The translations under genes were made by a program, and so were the position numbers. The notes under the pieces are model-generated. The model worked only from the letters and a program-made list of their open reading frames with translations, had not been told where the DNA came from and did no database searches. From Polaromonas sp. C04 (GTDB lineage: Bacteria > Pseudomonadota > Gammaproteobacteria > Burkholderiales > Burkholderiaceae_C), in NCBI RefSeq assembly GCF_002002705.1, contig NZ_MUNS01000032.1, positions 19,662 to 83,661 on the forward strand: a DNA stretch of 64,000 nt, in the 5' to 3' direction. Below, in pieces: positions 34,417 to 42,253 of this stretch. The first letter of the stretch is position 1. Each line of letters starts with the position of its first letter.

Positions 34417-36222
34417 ATGAGCCACCCCCCCAAGAAGAAACCCGAAGAAACCACCAACGGCCCCCACGCGTCGCGCCCCCCCGAGGGGGCCGTCGCACCT
34501 TCGGGACGGCCCGGCGGCTTGCGCAGCCAGCAATGGTTCGGTCGCCAGGACCGCGACGGCTTTGCCTACCGCAGCTGGGTCAAGGGCAAGGGCGTGCCGC
34601 ATGACCAGTTCGATGGCCGCCCCGTCATCGGCATCTGCAACACCTTCAGCGAACTCACGCCCTGCAATTCGCACTTTCGCCTGCTTGCCGAGCAGGTCAA
34701 GATCGGCGTGTACGAGGCCGGCGGCTTTCCGCTCGAATTTCCGGTGATGTCGCTGGGCGAAACGCTGCTGCGTCCGACCGCCATGCTGTACCGCAACCTG
34801 GCGTCGATGGACGTGGAAGAAAGCATCCGCGGCAACCCGCTCGACGGCGTGGTGCTGCTGATGGGCTGCGACAAGACCACGCCCTCGCTGGTGATGGGCG
34901 CGGCCAGCGTGGATTTGCCGACCATCGGCGTCAGCGGCGGGCCGATGCTGAACGGCAAATGGCGCGGCCAGGAACTGGGTTCGGGCACCGGCGTGTGGAG
35001 CATGAGCGAGCAGGTGCGTGCCGGCACGCTCAAGCTGCAGGATTTCTTCGAAGCCGAGAGTTGCATGCACCGCAGCCACGGCCACTGCATGACCATGGGC
35101 ACGGCGAGCACCATGGCCAGCATGGTGGAAGCGCTGGGCATCGGCCTGCCCGGCAACGCGGCCTACCCGGCGGTCGATGGGCGGCGCAACGTGCTGGCGC
35201 GCATGGCGGGACGGCGCGCCGTCGGCATGGTGCACGAGGATCTGAAGCTGTCGAAAATCCTGACGCGCGAGGCGTTTGAAAATGCCATCAAGACCCTGGC
35301 GGCGATCGGCGGCTCGACGAATGCCGTGATCCACCTGATTGCGATGGCCGGGCGCATCGGTGTCAAACTGACGATTGACGACTTCGACCGGCTCGCGGGC
35401 GAACTGCCCTGCCTGGTGAATCTGCAGCCGTCCGGCAAATTCCTGATGGAAGACTTCTGCTATGCCGGCGGCCTGCCCGTCGTGCTGAAGGAGATCGCCC
35501 AGCACCTGCACCTTGGGGCCATCACGGCCAACGGCCTGACCATTGGCGAGAACATTGCCGACGCGCAGAACTACAACACCGAGGTCATCAAGCCGCTGGC
35601 CACACCCTTCAAGGAGAACGCCGGCATCGCGGTGCTGCGCGGCAACCTGTCGCCGCGCGGCGCGGTCATCAAGCCCAGCGCCGCCACGCCCGGGCTGATG
35701 GTGCACAAGGGCCGTGCCGTGGTGTTCGAGAACATCGAGGACTTCCACCAGCGCATTGACGACGAGTCGCTCGACATCGACGAGAACTGCGTCATGGTGC
35801 TGAAGAACTGCGGCCCCAAGGGCTATCCCGGCATGGCAGAAATCGGCAACATGCCGCTGCCGCCCAAGATACTGCGCCGCGGCATTACCGACATGGTGCG
35901 CATCAGCGACGGGCGCATGAGCGGCACGGCCTACGGCACCGTGATCCTGCACACCGCGCCGGAGGCCGCCGCCGGCGGGCCGCTGGCCGTGGTGCAAAAC
36001 GGCGACATCATCGAGCTCGATGTGCCGCGCCGCCTGCTGCACCTGCTTGTGAGCGACGAGGAACTGGCGCGCCGGCTGGCCCGGTGGAAAGCCCCGGAGC
36101 CACCCATGTCGTCGGGCTACTGGAAGCTCTACATCGATCGCGTGCTGCAGGCCGATGAAGGCGTGGACCTGGACTTCCTCGTCGGCCAGCGCGGCTCGTT
36201 CGTGCCACGCGACAACCACTGA
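34417..36222 (+). CDS. IlvD/Edd-family sugar-acid dehydratase
   Basis: A 601-residue protein. Conserved Fe-S cysteines are in LTPCN (C83), MGCDKTTP (C151) and GHCMTMGTASTM (C224). Length and motifs match the sugar-acid branch (L-arabonate, D-xylonate, D-galactonate-type dehydratases) rather than branched-chain IlvD. It would convert an aldonic acid to a 2-keto-3-deoxy acid, feeding DgoK and DgoA downstream. Residues about 12-35 are encoded by a REP-like element, between KKKPEE and LRSQQWFG, which I read as an in-frame insertion. An ATG at 34366, just after the operator, extends the frame by 17 codons, and a TTG at 34519 would skip the insertion. Confidence 0.85.
   Translation: MSHPPKKKPEETTNGPHASRPPEGAVAPSGRPGGLRSQQWFGRQDRDGFAYRSWVKGKGVPHDQFDGRPVIGICNTFSELTPCNSHFRLLAEQVKIGVYEAGGFPLEFPVMSLGETLLRPTAMLYRNLASMDVEESIRGNPLDGVVLLMGCDKTTPSLVMGAASVDLPTIGVSGGPMLNGKWRGQELGSGTGVWSMSEQVRAGTLKLQDFFEAESCMHRSHGHCMTMGTASTMASMVEALGIGLPGNAAYPAVDGRRNVLARMAGRRAVGMVHEDLKLSKILTREAFENAIKTLAAIGGSTNAVIHLIAMAGRIGVKLTIDDFDRLAGELPCLVNLQPSGKFLMEDFCYAGGLPVVLKEIAQHLHLGAITANGLTIGENIADAQNYNTEVIKPLATPFKENAGIAVLRGNLSPRGAVIKPSAATPGLMVHKGRAVVFENIEDFHQRIDDESLDIDENCVMVLKNCGPKGYPGMAEIGNMPLPPKILRRGITDMVRISDGRMSGTAYGTVILHTAPEAAAGGPLAVVQNGDIIELDVPRRLLHLLVSDEELARRLARWKAPEPPMSSGYWKLYIDRVLQADEGVDLDFLVGQRGSFVPRDNH
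34457..34520. repeat. REP-like GC palindrome element, copy 2 (inside coding sequence)
   Basis: CCCCCACGCGTCGCG, then GCCCCCCGAGGGGGC, then GGGACGGCCCGGCGG. It is the same arrangement as at 5746-5815. It falls in frame near the start of the dehydratase and encodes a Pro/Gly/Arg-rich segment (HASRPPEGAVAPSGRPGG) not expected for this family. Confidence 0.6.
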
Positions 36223-36257
36223 GCCTGGCCGCACTCCCCTCCGTTGAAAGCCCCGCC

Positions 36258-37163
36258 GTGAAGCAGTTGCTGGCCGTCGACTGGGGCACCTCGTCGCTGC
36301 GCGGCGCGCTGCTGGACCGGCACGGCAAGGTGCTGCAGGAGCGAGCGTTTGCGCGCGGCATCCTGAGCGTGCCCCCGGGTGAGTTTGCTACGGTATTTGA
36401 AGCATGCTTCGCACCATGGACAAGGGCTGCAGGCACTTTTTGCCTGATATCCGGAATGGCCGGCAGCCGCCAGGGCTGGATCGAGGCGCCCTACTGCGCC
36501 TGCCCTGCGGGGTTCGACGACATCGCACGCCGGCTGGCCTGGGTGACGCCGGGACGCATCGCCATCGTGCCGGGTCTGTGCTGCGAACGGGACGGAATCC
36601 CCGACGTCATGCGCGGCGAAGAAACCCAGGTGCTCGGTGCCCTGCAACTGCTGGACCTGCCAGACGCCGTGCTGGTGCTGCCGGGCACGCACAGCAAATG
36701 GGTGCGCGTGGCCTCTGGCCGCATCGAGCACTTCACCACCTTCATGACGGGCGAGTTCTACGCGCTGCTGCGCCAGCATTCCATCCTCGCGCGCACCCTG
36801 CCCGGCGATGACGGCGACCTCGACGTGGACGCGTTCAACCAGGGCGTGGCGCTCGCCTTGCGTAGCGGCAGCCTGCTGCAAACCGCGTTCAGTGCGCGCA
36901 CGCTGTCGCTGTTTGAACGCCTGCCCGCAGCGGCCCTGCCCAGCTACCTGTCGGGGCTGGTGATTGGCGAAGAACTGCGCACGCAGCCGCTGGAGGCCGG
37001 CGCGCAGGTGGTCCTCGTCGGCACCGACACGCTGACGCAGCGTTACGGGCTGGCGCTGGCGCAGCGCCGCGTGCCGGTGCGGCGCGTCGGCCCGGACGCC
37101 GCCTGGCGCGGGCTGTGGGCCATTGCCGGCGCCCTGTCGTCCTCTCTTACAGGAATGCCATGA
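36258..37163 (+). CDS. dgoK: 2-dehydro-3-deoxygalactonokinase
   Basis: A 301-residue sugar kinase of the DgoK family. The N-terminus LLAVDWGTSSLRGALLD is the phosphate-1 ATP motif. SGMAGSRQGWIEAPYC, VMRGEETQVLGAL and LPGTHSKWV are diagnostic family blocks. It phosphorylates 2-keto-3-deoxygalactonate at C6. The start is GTG. The middle region encoding FATVFEACFAPWTRAAGTFCL (about residues 44-64) coincides with a copy of the 55-bp repeat (36387-36443), read in frame without disrupting the fold-defining motifs. Its stop overlaps the dgoA start (ATGA). Confidence 0.92.
   Translation: MKQLLAVDWGTSSLRGALLDRHGKVLQERAFARGILSVPPGEFATVFEACFAPWTRAAGTFCLISGMAGSRQGWIEAPYCACPAGFDDIARRLAWVTPGRIAIVPGLCCERDGIPDVMRGEETQVLGALQLLDLPDAVLVLPGTHSKWVRVASGRIEHFTTFMTGEFYALLRQHSILARTLPGDDGDLDVDAFNQGVALALRSGSLLQTAFSARTLSLFERLPAAALPSYLSGLVIGEELRTQPLEAGAQVVLVGTDTLTQRYGLALAQRRVPVRRVGPDAAWRGLWAIAGALSSSLTGMP
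36387..36443 (+). repeat. Interspersed ~55-bp repeat, copy C (inside dgoK)
   Basis: GCTAC (36387-36391), 7 nt, GAAGC (36399-36403), 20 nt, GGGCT (36424-36428), then a run of five T. It is within dgoK and translated in frame. Confidence 0.65.
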
Positions 37164-37798
37164 ATGCCCACGATAAATTCACGCACGCGCTGCGCGCCCT
37201 TCCCCTGGTCGGCATCCTGCGCGGCGTGTCGCCGCACGAAGCCCTGCCGATCGGCGAAGCACTCACGGGCGTGGGCTGGACGCTGATCGAGGTACCCCTC
37301 AACTCCCCGCAGCCCCTGCAAAGCATCGAAGCCATGGCCAGCGCCTTTCCGGACGCGCTGGTCGGCGCGGGTACTGTGCTCAGCCCGCACGATGTGCGCA
37401 ACGTCCATGCGGCCGGCGGCCGGCTGGTGGTGGCCCCGAATTTCAATACCGCGGTGATCCAGGAGGCGGTGCGCCTTGGCATGGTCTGCCTGCCCGGCGT
37501 GATGACCGCCACCGAAGCCTTTGCCGCGCTCGACGCGGGCGCCACCGGCCTCAAGCTGTTTCCGTGCGAGATGATCACGCCCGCGGTGGTGAAAGCGCTG
37601 CGCGCCGTGCTCGGCGCGGACACCATGCTGCTGCCGGTCGGCGGCATCACGCCGGAGAATATGGGCGCCTACCGGGCCGCCGGGGCCAGCGGCTTCGGCA
37701 TCGGCTCGGCGCTGTACCAGCCCGGCATGGCGGCCCTCTCGGTTCGGGAGAATGCTATGAACTTCATAGCTGCCTACGAGGGTACCATCAGGGCATGA
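37160..37798 (+). CDS. dgoA: 2-dehydro-3-deoxy-6-phosphogalactonate aldolase
   Basis: A 212-residue class I aldolase of the KDPG/KDPGal family. It has PLVGILRGVSPHEAL, LIEVPLNSPQPL (the PLNSP signature separates DgoA from Eda), GAGTVLSPHDV, and GLKLFPCEMI with the Schiff-base Lys (about residue 135). It cleaves the phosphorylated keto-deoxy acid to pyruvate and glyceraldehyde 3-phosphate. Its ATG overlaps the dgoK stop and its stop overlaps the next gene's start (both ATGA). The last 15 codons (ENAMNFIAAYEGTIRA) come from a copy of the 55-bp repeat. Confidence 0.93.
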   Translation: MNAHDKFTHALRALPLVGILRGVSPHEALPIGEALTGVGWTLIEVPLNSPQPLQSIEAMASAFPDALVGAGTVLSPHDVRNVHAAGGRLVVAPNFNTAVIQEAVRLGMVCLPGVMTATEAFAALDAGATGLKLFPCEMITPAVVKALRAVLGADTMLLPVGGITPENMGAYRAAGASGFGIGSALYQPGMAALSVRENAMNFIAAYEGTIRA

Positions 37799-37810
37799 GC
37801 ACTATTTCTT
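37754..37810 (+). repeat. Interspersed ~55-bp repeat, copy F (dgoA/SDR junction)
   Basis: GCTAT (37754-37758), 7 nt, ATAGC (37766-37770), 20 nt, GGGCA (37791-37795), then GCACTATTTCTT. The copy encodes the dgoA C-terminus and stop codon and contains the ATG of the following SDR gene. Confidence 0.7.
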
Positions 37811-38577
37811 CACAAATTTCGTTCGGGCTGCAAGGCCGGGTGTGCATCGTCACCGGCGGTGCGCAGGGCATTGGCGAGGCGTGCGCCCGCCGCTTCGCGC
37901 GCGACGGCGCCCTGGTCGTGGTCACCGATGTGGACGACACACGCGGCCAAAAACTGGCGCAGGAACTCGGCGCCCTGTATGTGCATTGCGACGTCGGCGA
38001 CAAGGTCCAGGTGGATGCGCTGGTGGCGCAGGCCATGGCCGCGCATGGCCGCATCGACGTGCTGGTCAACAACGCGGGCATCTTCAAGGCCGCGGAATTT
38101 CTGGACGTCACCGAGGCGGATTTCGATGCCGTGCTGCGCGTCAACCTCAAGGGCTCGTTCCTGGTCGGGCAGGCCGTGGCCCGCGAGATGGCCAGGGTGC
38201 GCCGGGGCAGCATCGTCAACATGAGCTCGGTCAACGGCGTGCTGACCATCCCCACGATCGCCAGCTACAACGTCAGCAAGGGCGGCATCAACCAGCTCAC
38301 GCGCGTGATGGCGCTGGCGCTGGCCGACCAGGGGATTCGCGTGAACGCCGTGGCGCCCGGCACCATCGCCACCGAACTCGCGGCCAAAGCCGTGCTGACC
38401 AGTGAAGACGCCAAGGCCCGCATCATGAGCCGCACGCCGATGAAACGTCTTGGCGAGCCCTCGGAAGTGGCCGACGTGGTCGCGTGGCTCGCCAGCGACG
38501 CGGCCAGTTACGTCACCGGCGAGATCGTCACCGTGGACGGCGGGCGCATGACGCTGAACTACACCGTGCCGGTGTAG
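37795..38577 (+). CDS. SDR sugar dehydrogenase (galactose/aldose- or polyol-dehydrogenase-like)
   Basis: A 260-residue classical SDR. It has TGGAQGIG, NNAG, the Ser in MSSVNGVLTIP, and YNVSK. The C-terminus VDGGRMTLNYTV is shared with SDRs annotated as galactose 1-dehydrogenase or D-threitol dehydrogenase. It is translationally coupled to dgoA (ATGA), so it most likely acts in the same pathway, oxidising the aldose to the lactone or interconverting a sugar acid. The exact substrate is not determinable. It is the last gene of the coupled block; cutA follows after 16 bp but is functionally unrelated. Confidence 0.82.
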   Translation: MSTISSQISFGLQGRVCIVTGGAQGIGEACARRFARDGALVVVTDVDDTRGQKLAQELGALYVHCDVGDKVQVDALVAQAMAAHGRIDVLVNNAGIFKAAEFLDVTEADFDAVLRVNLKGSFLVGQAVAREMARVRRGSIVNMSSVNGVLTIPTIASYNVSKGGINQLTRVMALALADQGIRVNAVAPGTIATELAAKAVLTSEDAKARIMSRTPMKRLGEPSEVADVVAWLASDAASYVTGEIVTVDGGRMTLNYTVPV

Positions 38578-38593
38578 CGCCCCGGAGGCCCGC

Positions 38594-38974
38594 ATGCCGC
38601 TTGCGAATCCCACCGAACTCGAAGGTGAGACGCCCTACTGCATCGTTCTCACCACCGTCCCCAACCAGGAACAGGCGCAAGCGCTGGCGCGCCAGATCGT
38701 CGAGGCGCGGCTCGGCGCCTGCGTGCAGATCGACGGCATCCACAGCATCTACCGGTGGGACGGCGAGTTGTGCAGCGAGCCGGAATGCCGCCTGATGATC
38801 AAGACGCGCAAAGCCTGCTTTACGGCGCTGGCGCAATTCATTCGCGCGCGCCACCCCTATGAAGTCCCCGAGATCGTGCAGATTCCGATAACGGCTGGGT
38901 CCGCCGACTACCTGCGGTGGATCGACGAAGGCGCGCAACCAGGCGACGACCCCTTGTTCATGAGGCGCTGCTGA
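38594..38974 (+). CDS. cutA: CutA-family divalent-cation tolerance protein
   Basis: A 126-residue protein with the CutA1 fold signatures: CIVLTTVPNQEQAQALARQIVEARLGACVQI, SIYRWDGELCSEPECRLMIKT, and HPYEVPEIVQIPITAGSADYLRWI. CutA proteins are small, very stable trimers; a link to copper tolerance is reported but the molecular function is unclear. It follows the SDR gene by 16 bp and may be read through from the sugar-acid operon. Its 3' end overlaps the convergent MFS gene by 17 bp. Confidence 0.93.
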   Translation: MPLANPTELEGETPYCIVLTTVPNQEQAQALARQIVEARLGACVQIDGIHSIYRWDGELCSEPECRLMIKTRKACFTALAQFIRARHPYEVPEIVQIPITAGSADYLRWIDEGAQPGDDPLFMRRC

Positions 38975-40265
38975 CGGGGTTGACTGTCGCAACGGGCGCC
39001 ACTGAGGGCCGGCGCATCGCCATCACGGCAAGAGACGCCAGCAGGCAGGCGCCGCCGGCGGCATACAGCGCCGGGGTGTAGGTCAGCAGCAGCGTGCGCG
39101 TCAGCCCCGCGCCATAGGCGGCGGTGGCGGCGCCGATTTGATGCGCCGCAAAAATCCACCCGAAGACGAGACCGACACGCTCCTTGCCAAAGCTCGCGCC
39201 GGCCAGCTTGACGGTGGGCGGCACCGTGGCAATCCAGTCCAGGCCGTAGAACATGGCGAAGATCGACAGGCCGTAGAGCGTGAAAGTCGAATGCGGCAGC
39301 CAGAACAGCGAGAGGCCGCGCAGCCCGTAGTACCAGAACAGCAGCTTGCGGTTGTCATAGCGGTCCGACAGCCAGCCCGAGAGGATGGTGCCGAAAAAAT
39401 CGAAGGCACCCATCATCGCCAGCACCGATGCCGCAGGCACCGCCGTCAGGCCGTAGTCGGCGCACAGCGAAACGAAGTGCGTCTGCACCAGGCCGTTGGT
39501 GCTCAGGCCGCAGATAAAGAAAGTACCGAACAGAATCCAGAACGTGCGGTTGCCCGAGGCTTCGCGCAACGCCACAAAGGGCGTGCGAAACGTCATGGCC
39601 GCCGCGGCGACGGGTGTGCTGTCCGGTACGAACGCCTCCCCGAGCGGCGCCAGCCCGATATCGCAGGGCCGGTTGCGCACCAGGCACAGCGCGAGCAGCG
39701 CCACCAGCGCGCTGCCGGCAAAGATCGGAATCACCGCATAGCGCCAGCCTGCGTGCTCGATGATCCAGGCGGCCAGCGGCAGGAAGGCCAGCTGTCCGGT
39801 GGCCGAGCTCGCGGTCAGCAGGCCAATCACCAGTCCGCGCCGGGCGGTAAACCAGCGATTCGCCACCACGGCTCCCAGCACCAGCGCCGTCAGGCCGGTG
39901 CCCAGGCCCAGCATCAAACCCCACAAGATGAACAGCTGCCAGAGCTGGGTTGCCAGCGTGGCCAGCGCCATGCCGGCGCCGACCAGCGCCAGTCCGGTGC
40001 ACATCACGGCGCGCAGCCCCCAGCGCTCCATCAGCACGGCGGCAAACGGCCCCATCAGGCCATACAGTGCAAAGCGCAGCGCCAGCGCGGAGGAGATCTG
40101 CTCGTTGGTCCAGCCGAATTCGTGGCTCAGCGGCTGCAAGATCACGCCCGGCAGGCCCAGCGCGGCCGACATGGTGAGCATGGTGAGAAAGGTGACGGCC
40201 GCCATGACCCAGCTGTAGTGAATGCCGCGGCGTTGCAGCCATGTAGAGACTTGTTGGGCGAACAT
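38958..40265 (-). CDS. MFS transporter
   Basis: A 435-residue protein with about 12 hydrophobic segments and the MFS A-like motif GWLSDRYDNRK in the central loop (about residue 285). RWGLRAVMCTGLALVGAGMAL and ANRWFTARRGLVIGLLTASSATGQ are typical of the oxalate/formate antiporter-like and aromatic/organic-acid permease groups. The substrate is unknown. The start MFAQQVSTWLQRRGIHYSW is chosen because the upstream extension lacks a ribosome site. The MarR-type gene on the same strand is 52 bp upstream, so the two are likely one transcript, with the regulator controlling it. Confidence 0.88.
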   Translation of the reverse strand: MFAQQVSTWLQRRGIHYSWVMAAVTFLTMLTMSAALGLPGVILQPLSHEFGWTNEQISSALALRFALYGLMGPFAAVLMERWGLRAVMCTGLALVGAGMALATLATQLWQLFILWGLMLGLGTGLTALVLGAVVANRWFTARRGLVIGLLTASSATGQLAFLPLAAWIIEHAGWRYAVIPIFAGSALVALLALCLVRNRPCDIGLAPLGEAFVPDSTPVAAAAMTFRTPFVALREASGNRTFWILFGTFFICGLSTNGLVQTHFVSLCADYGLTAVPAASVLAMMGAFDFFGTILSGWLSDRYDNRKLLFWYYGLRGLSLFWLPHSTFTLYGLSIFAMFYGLDWIATVPPTVKLAGASFGKERVGLVFGWIFAAHQIGAATAAYGAGLTRTLLLTYTPALYAAGGACLLASLAVMAMRRPSVAPVATVNPVSSAS

Positions 40266-40317
40266 GCTCGTCCTCGTGAAGATTTTTTGGGAACTACGGA
40301 TGCACTGCAGCGATGGG

Positions 40318-40797
40318 CTACGCCTGGGCATCGCCGGAATCGACGCTAGAGAGCAGGTCGATCGACTCATCGATCAGGCCGTGCAGCGCCAGCACCCGCT
40401 GCGTGCCCAGCAGCCGGTTCAGGCTTTGCTGCGCCGCCCTCCAGTGATGCTGGGCCTCGGCGCGCTTGGCACGCCCCTGCGCGGTGATGGTGACACTGCG
40501 GCTGCGCGCATCGCTGCCGGCAGACAGCTCGACCCAGCCGGCATCGACCAGCGGTTTGAGGTTGCGCGTCAGCGTGGACGCGCCCAACTGCATGGCTTTG
40601 GCAAGCTCGGTGGGACGGACCGGACCCAGCTTGAGGACGTGCGACAACAGCGAATACTGTGTCGTCCTGAGGCCCACCTTGGCCATCTCAAGGTCGTAAT
40701 GCTGGCCGACGTGCCGCATCAGCTGGCGCAGCCGCAGATTGGTGCAGCCCAGTGTTTTGAGAGCCGCCTGCGGGGATGGATCGAGTACAGCGTTCAT
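40318..40797 (-). CDS. MarR-family transcriptional regulator
   Basis: A 159-residue winged-helix protein. The recognition region is GPVRPTELAKAMQLGASTLTRNLKPLVDAGWVEL and the wing SAGSDARSRSVTITAQG (DxRSR is the MarR wing signature). It is divergent from the hotdog thioesterase gene. A 27-bp inverted repeat covers the middle of the shared 74-bp promoter region, so autoregulation and control of the thioesterase are likely. A phenolic or CoA-thioester effector is typical of MarR proteins, but cannot be identified here. Confidence 0.9.
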   Translation of the reverse strand: MNAVLDPSPQAALKTLGCTNLRLRQLMRHVGQHYDLEMAKVGLRTTQYSLLSHVLKLGPVRPTELAKAMQLGASTLTRNLKPLVDAGWVELSAGSDARSRSVTITAQGRAKRAEAQHHWRAAQQSLNRLLGTQRVLALHGLIDESIDLLSSVDSGDAQA

Positions 40798-40826
40798 GGG
40801 ATGAATCCGGAGTTCATGTATTATAC

Positions 40827-40853
40827 TTGCATCTACAATTATTGTATATGCAA
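40827..40853. promoter_or_regulatory. 27-bp inverted repeat, probable MarR operator
   Basis: TTGCAT-C-TACAA, TTA spacer, TTGTA-T-ATGCAA: 11 of 12 positions pair. It lies between the divergent MarR and thioesterase start codons, in an AT-rich stretch that must hold both promoters. Confidence 0.8.
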
Positions 40854-40871
40854 CCAAAGAGGACGGCTGCC

Positions 40872-41453
40872 ATGGACACTGCAACAAAGATGGGCACGAC
40901 GGAATCGGACACCGAACGGACGCTGGCCCGGTGGACCAACCAGTTGAACGAGGTGCGTGGCCGCATGCTGGCCGGCGGCGGCAAGCCGGGCCTCGCCAGC
41001 CCGTCCGTGGTCGCCGGCAAAACCGGCCTGGAAATCATGCAGGCCATGCTGGCCGGCGAAGCCCCCTACCCGCATATCGCCGAGACGCTGGATTTTGCGC
41101 TGGTAGAGGTAGGTCCCGGCACGGCCGTGTTCCAGGGCACGCCGCAGCTCAAGCACTACAACCCGCTGGGCAGCGTGCATGGCGGCTGGTACGCCACGCT
41201 GCTCGATTCCGCCGTGGGCTGCGCGGTACACACCATGATGCCGGCCGGACGCGGCTACACCACGGCCGAACTCAGCGTCAACATCGTGCGCGCCGCCTCC
41301 ATCAAGTCAGGGCCGCTGCGCGCCATCGGCAGCGTGATCCATTGCGGGCGCCAGCTGGCCACGGCCGAGGGCCGCATCGTCGGACCCGACGGCAAGCTGT
41401 ACGCCCATGCCACCACGACCTGCCTGGTGTTCGAGCTGCCGAAGCAGGGATAG
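40872..41453 (+). CDS. PaaI-type hotdog-fold thioesterase
   Basis: A 193-residue protein. The hotdog domain (about residues 70-185) has HYNPLGSVHGGWYATLLDSAVGCAVHTMMPAGRGYTTAELSVNIVRA, in which HGG and the Asp of LLDSA are the active-site features of the PaaI/4HBT-II family. It hydrolyses an acyl- or aryl-CoA. The chosen ATG (MDTATKMG) has AGAGGA about 9 nt upstream. It is controlled from the MarR operator just upstream. The N-terminal 65 residues are helical and not part of the minimal domain. Confidence 0.86.
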   Translation: MDTATKMGTTESDTERTLARWTNQLNEVRGRMLAGGGKPGLASPSVVAGKTGLEIMQAMLAGEAPYPHIAETLDFALVEVGPGTAVFQGTPQLKHYNPLGSVHGGWYATLLDSAVGCAVHTMMPAGRGYTTAELSVNIVRAASIKSGPLRAIGSVIHCGRQLATAEGRIVGPDGKLYAHATTTCLVFELPKQG

Positions 41454-41557
41454 CAGGGATAGTTTGGCCCCCGCCCGCTCACAGCCTGGATTTGCCCTGC
41501 GCGAGGACCTTGTCGCAGACCTGCTTCGCGATCTTTGCCTTCAGGTCGCCAGGCTGG

Positions 41558-42205
41558 TCATCGCGAGTTCCCCAGCGATTCCACGTAGCTCGCCACGGCC
41601 ACCATGTCCGCCTCGGACAGGTCATGCGTAACGCCTTTCATGACGGCACCCCGAGGCCGCTCATCCGTCAATTTGAATACCTTGAGCTGACGCACCACAT
41701 AGTTGGCATGCTGGCCCGCCAGGCGTGGAAACTGGCCATTGCCCTCGCCACCCGCGCCGTGGCATGCACTGCACTGCGTCACTCCCTGCTCGGGCAAGCC
41801 ACTGCGAAAGATCATCTCTCCGCGTGCATTCGGCGCCGTTTTGCCGGCGGCAGCATGCATGGGCTGCTGGCTTGAAAAATAATCGGCCAGCTCGTTGATT
41901 TGCGTGGAAGTCAGACGCGTGAATCCCCACATGTGCTGGACTCCGCTGGGGTCGCTCCTGGCATGCCCCTTGAAGTCCGTGAGCTGCGAGACGAGGTACT
42001 CCTTTTGTTGCCCTGCGAGCTTCGGGAACAGGGGGGAAACCGATTCTCCCGTCATCCCATGGCACATCGAGCACACTTTTTGAACCATTGCCACCCCTGT
42101 CAGGGTCGATTCGTCCCCCGATTGGTTGTCGACTCCCGCGCAGCCCGAGAGCGCCAAGGCCGCCATGGAGAAAATGAAACCTGATTTCCTGAAATATTCA
42201 ATCAT
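41558..42205 (-). CDS. Dihaem cytochrome c4-like lipoprotein
   Basis: A 215-residue protein. A short N-terminal hydrophobic segment ends in the lipobox LSGC (C22), predicting a lipid-anchored periplasmic protein. Two haem-c motifs, CSMCHG (about residue 45) and CSACHG (about 143), each begin a cytochrome c domain with the LAGQ(Q/H) segment typical of class I c4 cytochromes (FPKLAGQQKEYL, FPRLAGQHANYV). It is 48 bp downstream of the fused cytochrome/barrel gene, so it is probably the electron partner at the inner or outer membrane. Codon use is a little less GC-biased than in the flanking genes. Confidence 0.9.
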   Translation of the reverse strand: MIEYFRKSGFIFSMAALALSGCAGVDNQSGDESTLTGVAMVQKVCSMCHGMTGESVSPLFPKLAGQQKEYLVSQLTDFKGHARSDPSGVQHMWGFTRLTSTQINELADYFSSQQPMHAAAGKTAPNARGEMIFRSGLPEQGVTQCSACHGAGGEGNGQFPRLAGQHANYVVRQLKVFKLTDERPRGAVMKGVTHDLSEADMVAVASYVESLGNSR

Positions 42206-42253
42206 GTTGTTTCTCTTCGGGGAGTTCGTCGGAGCGAGCCTGCAGGAGACATT

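Noticed and set aside
41454..41557. Possible C-terminal peptide on the minus strand (KAKIAKQVCDKVLAQGKSRL)
   Set aside because: It looks like a protein end, but no start or upstream coding sequence in that frame is present, and it overlaps the end of the cytochrome gene.
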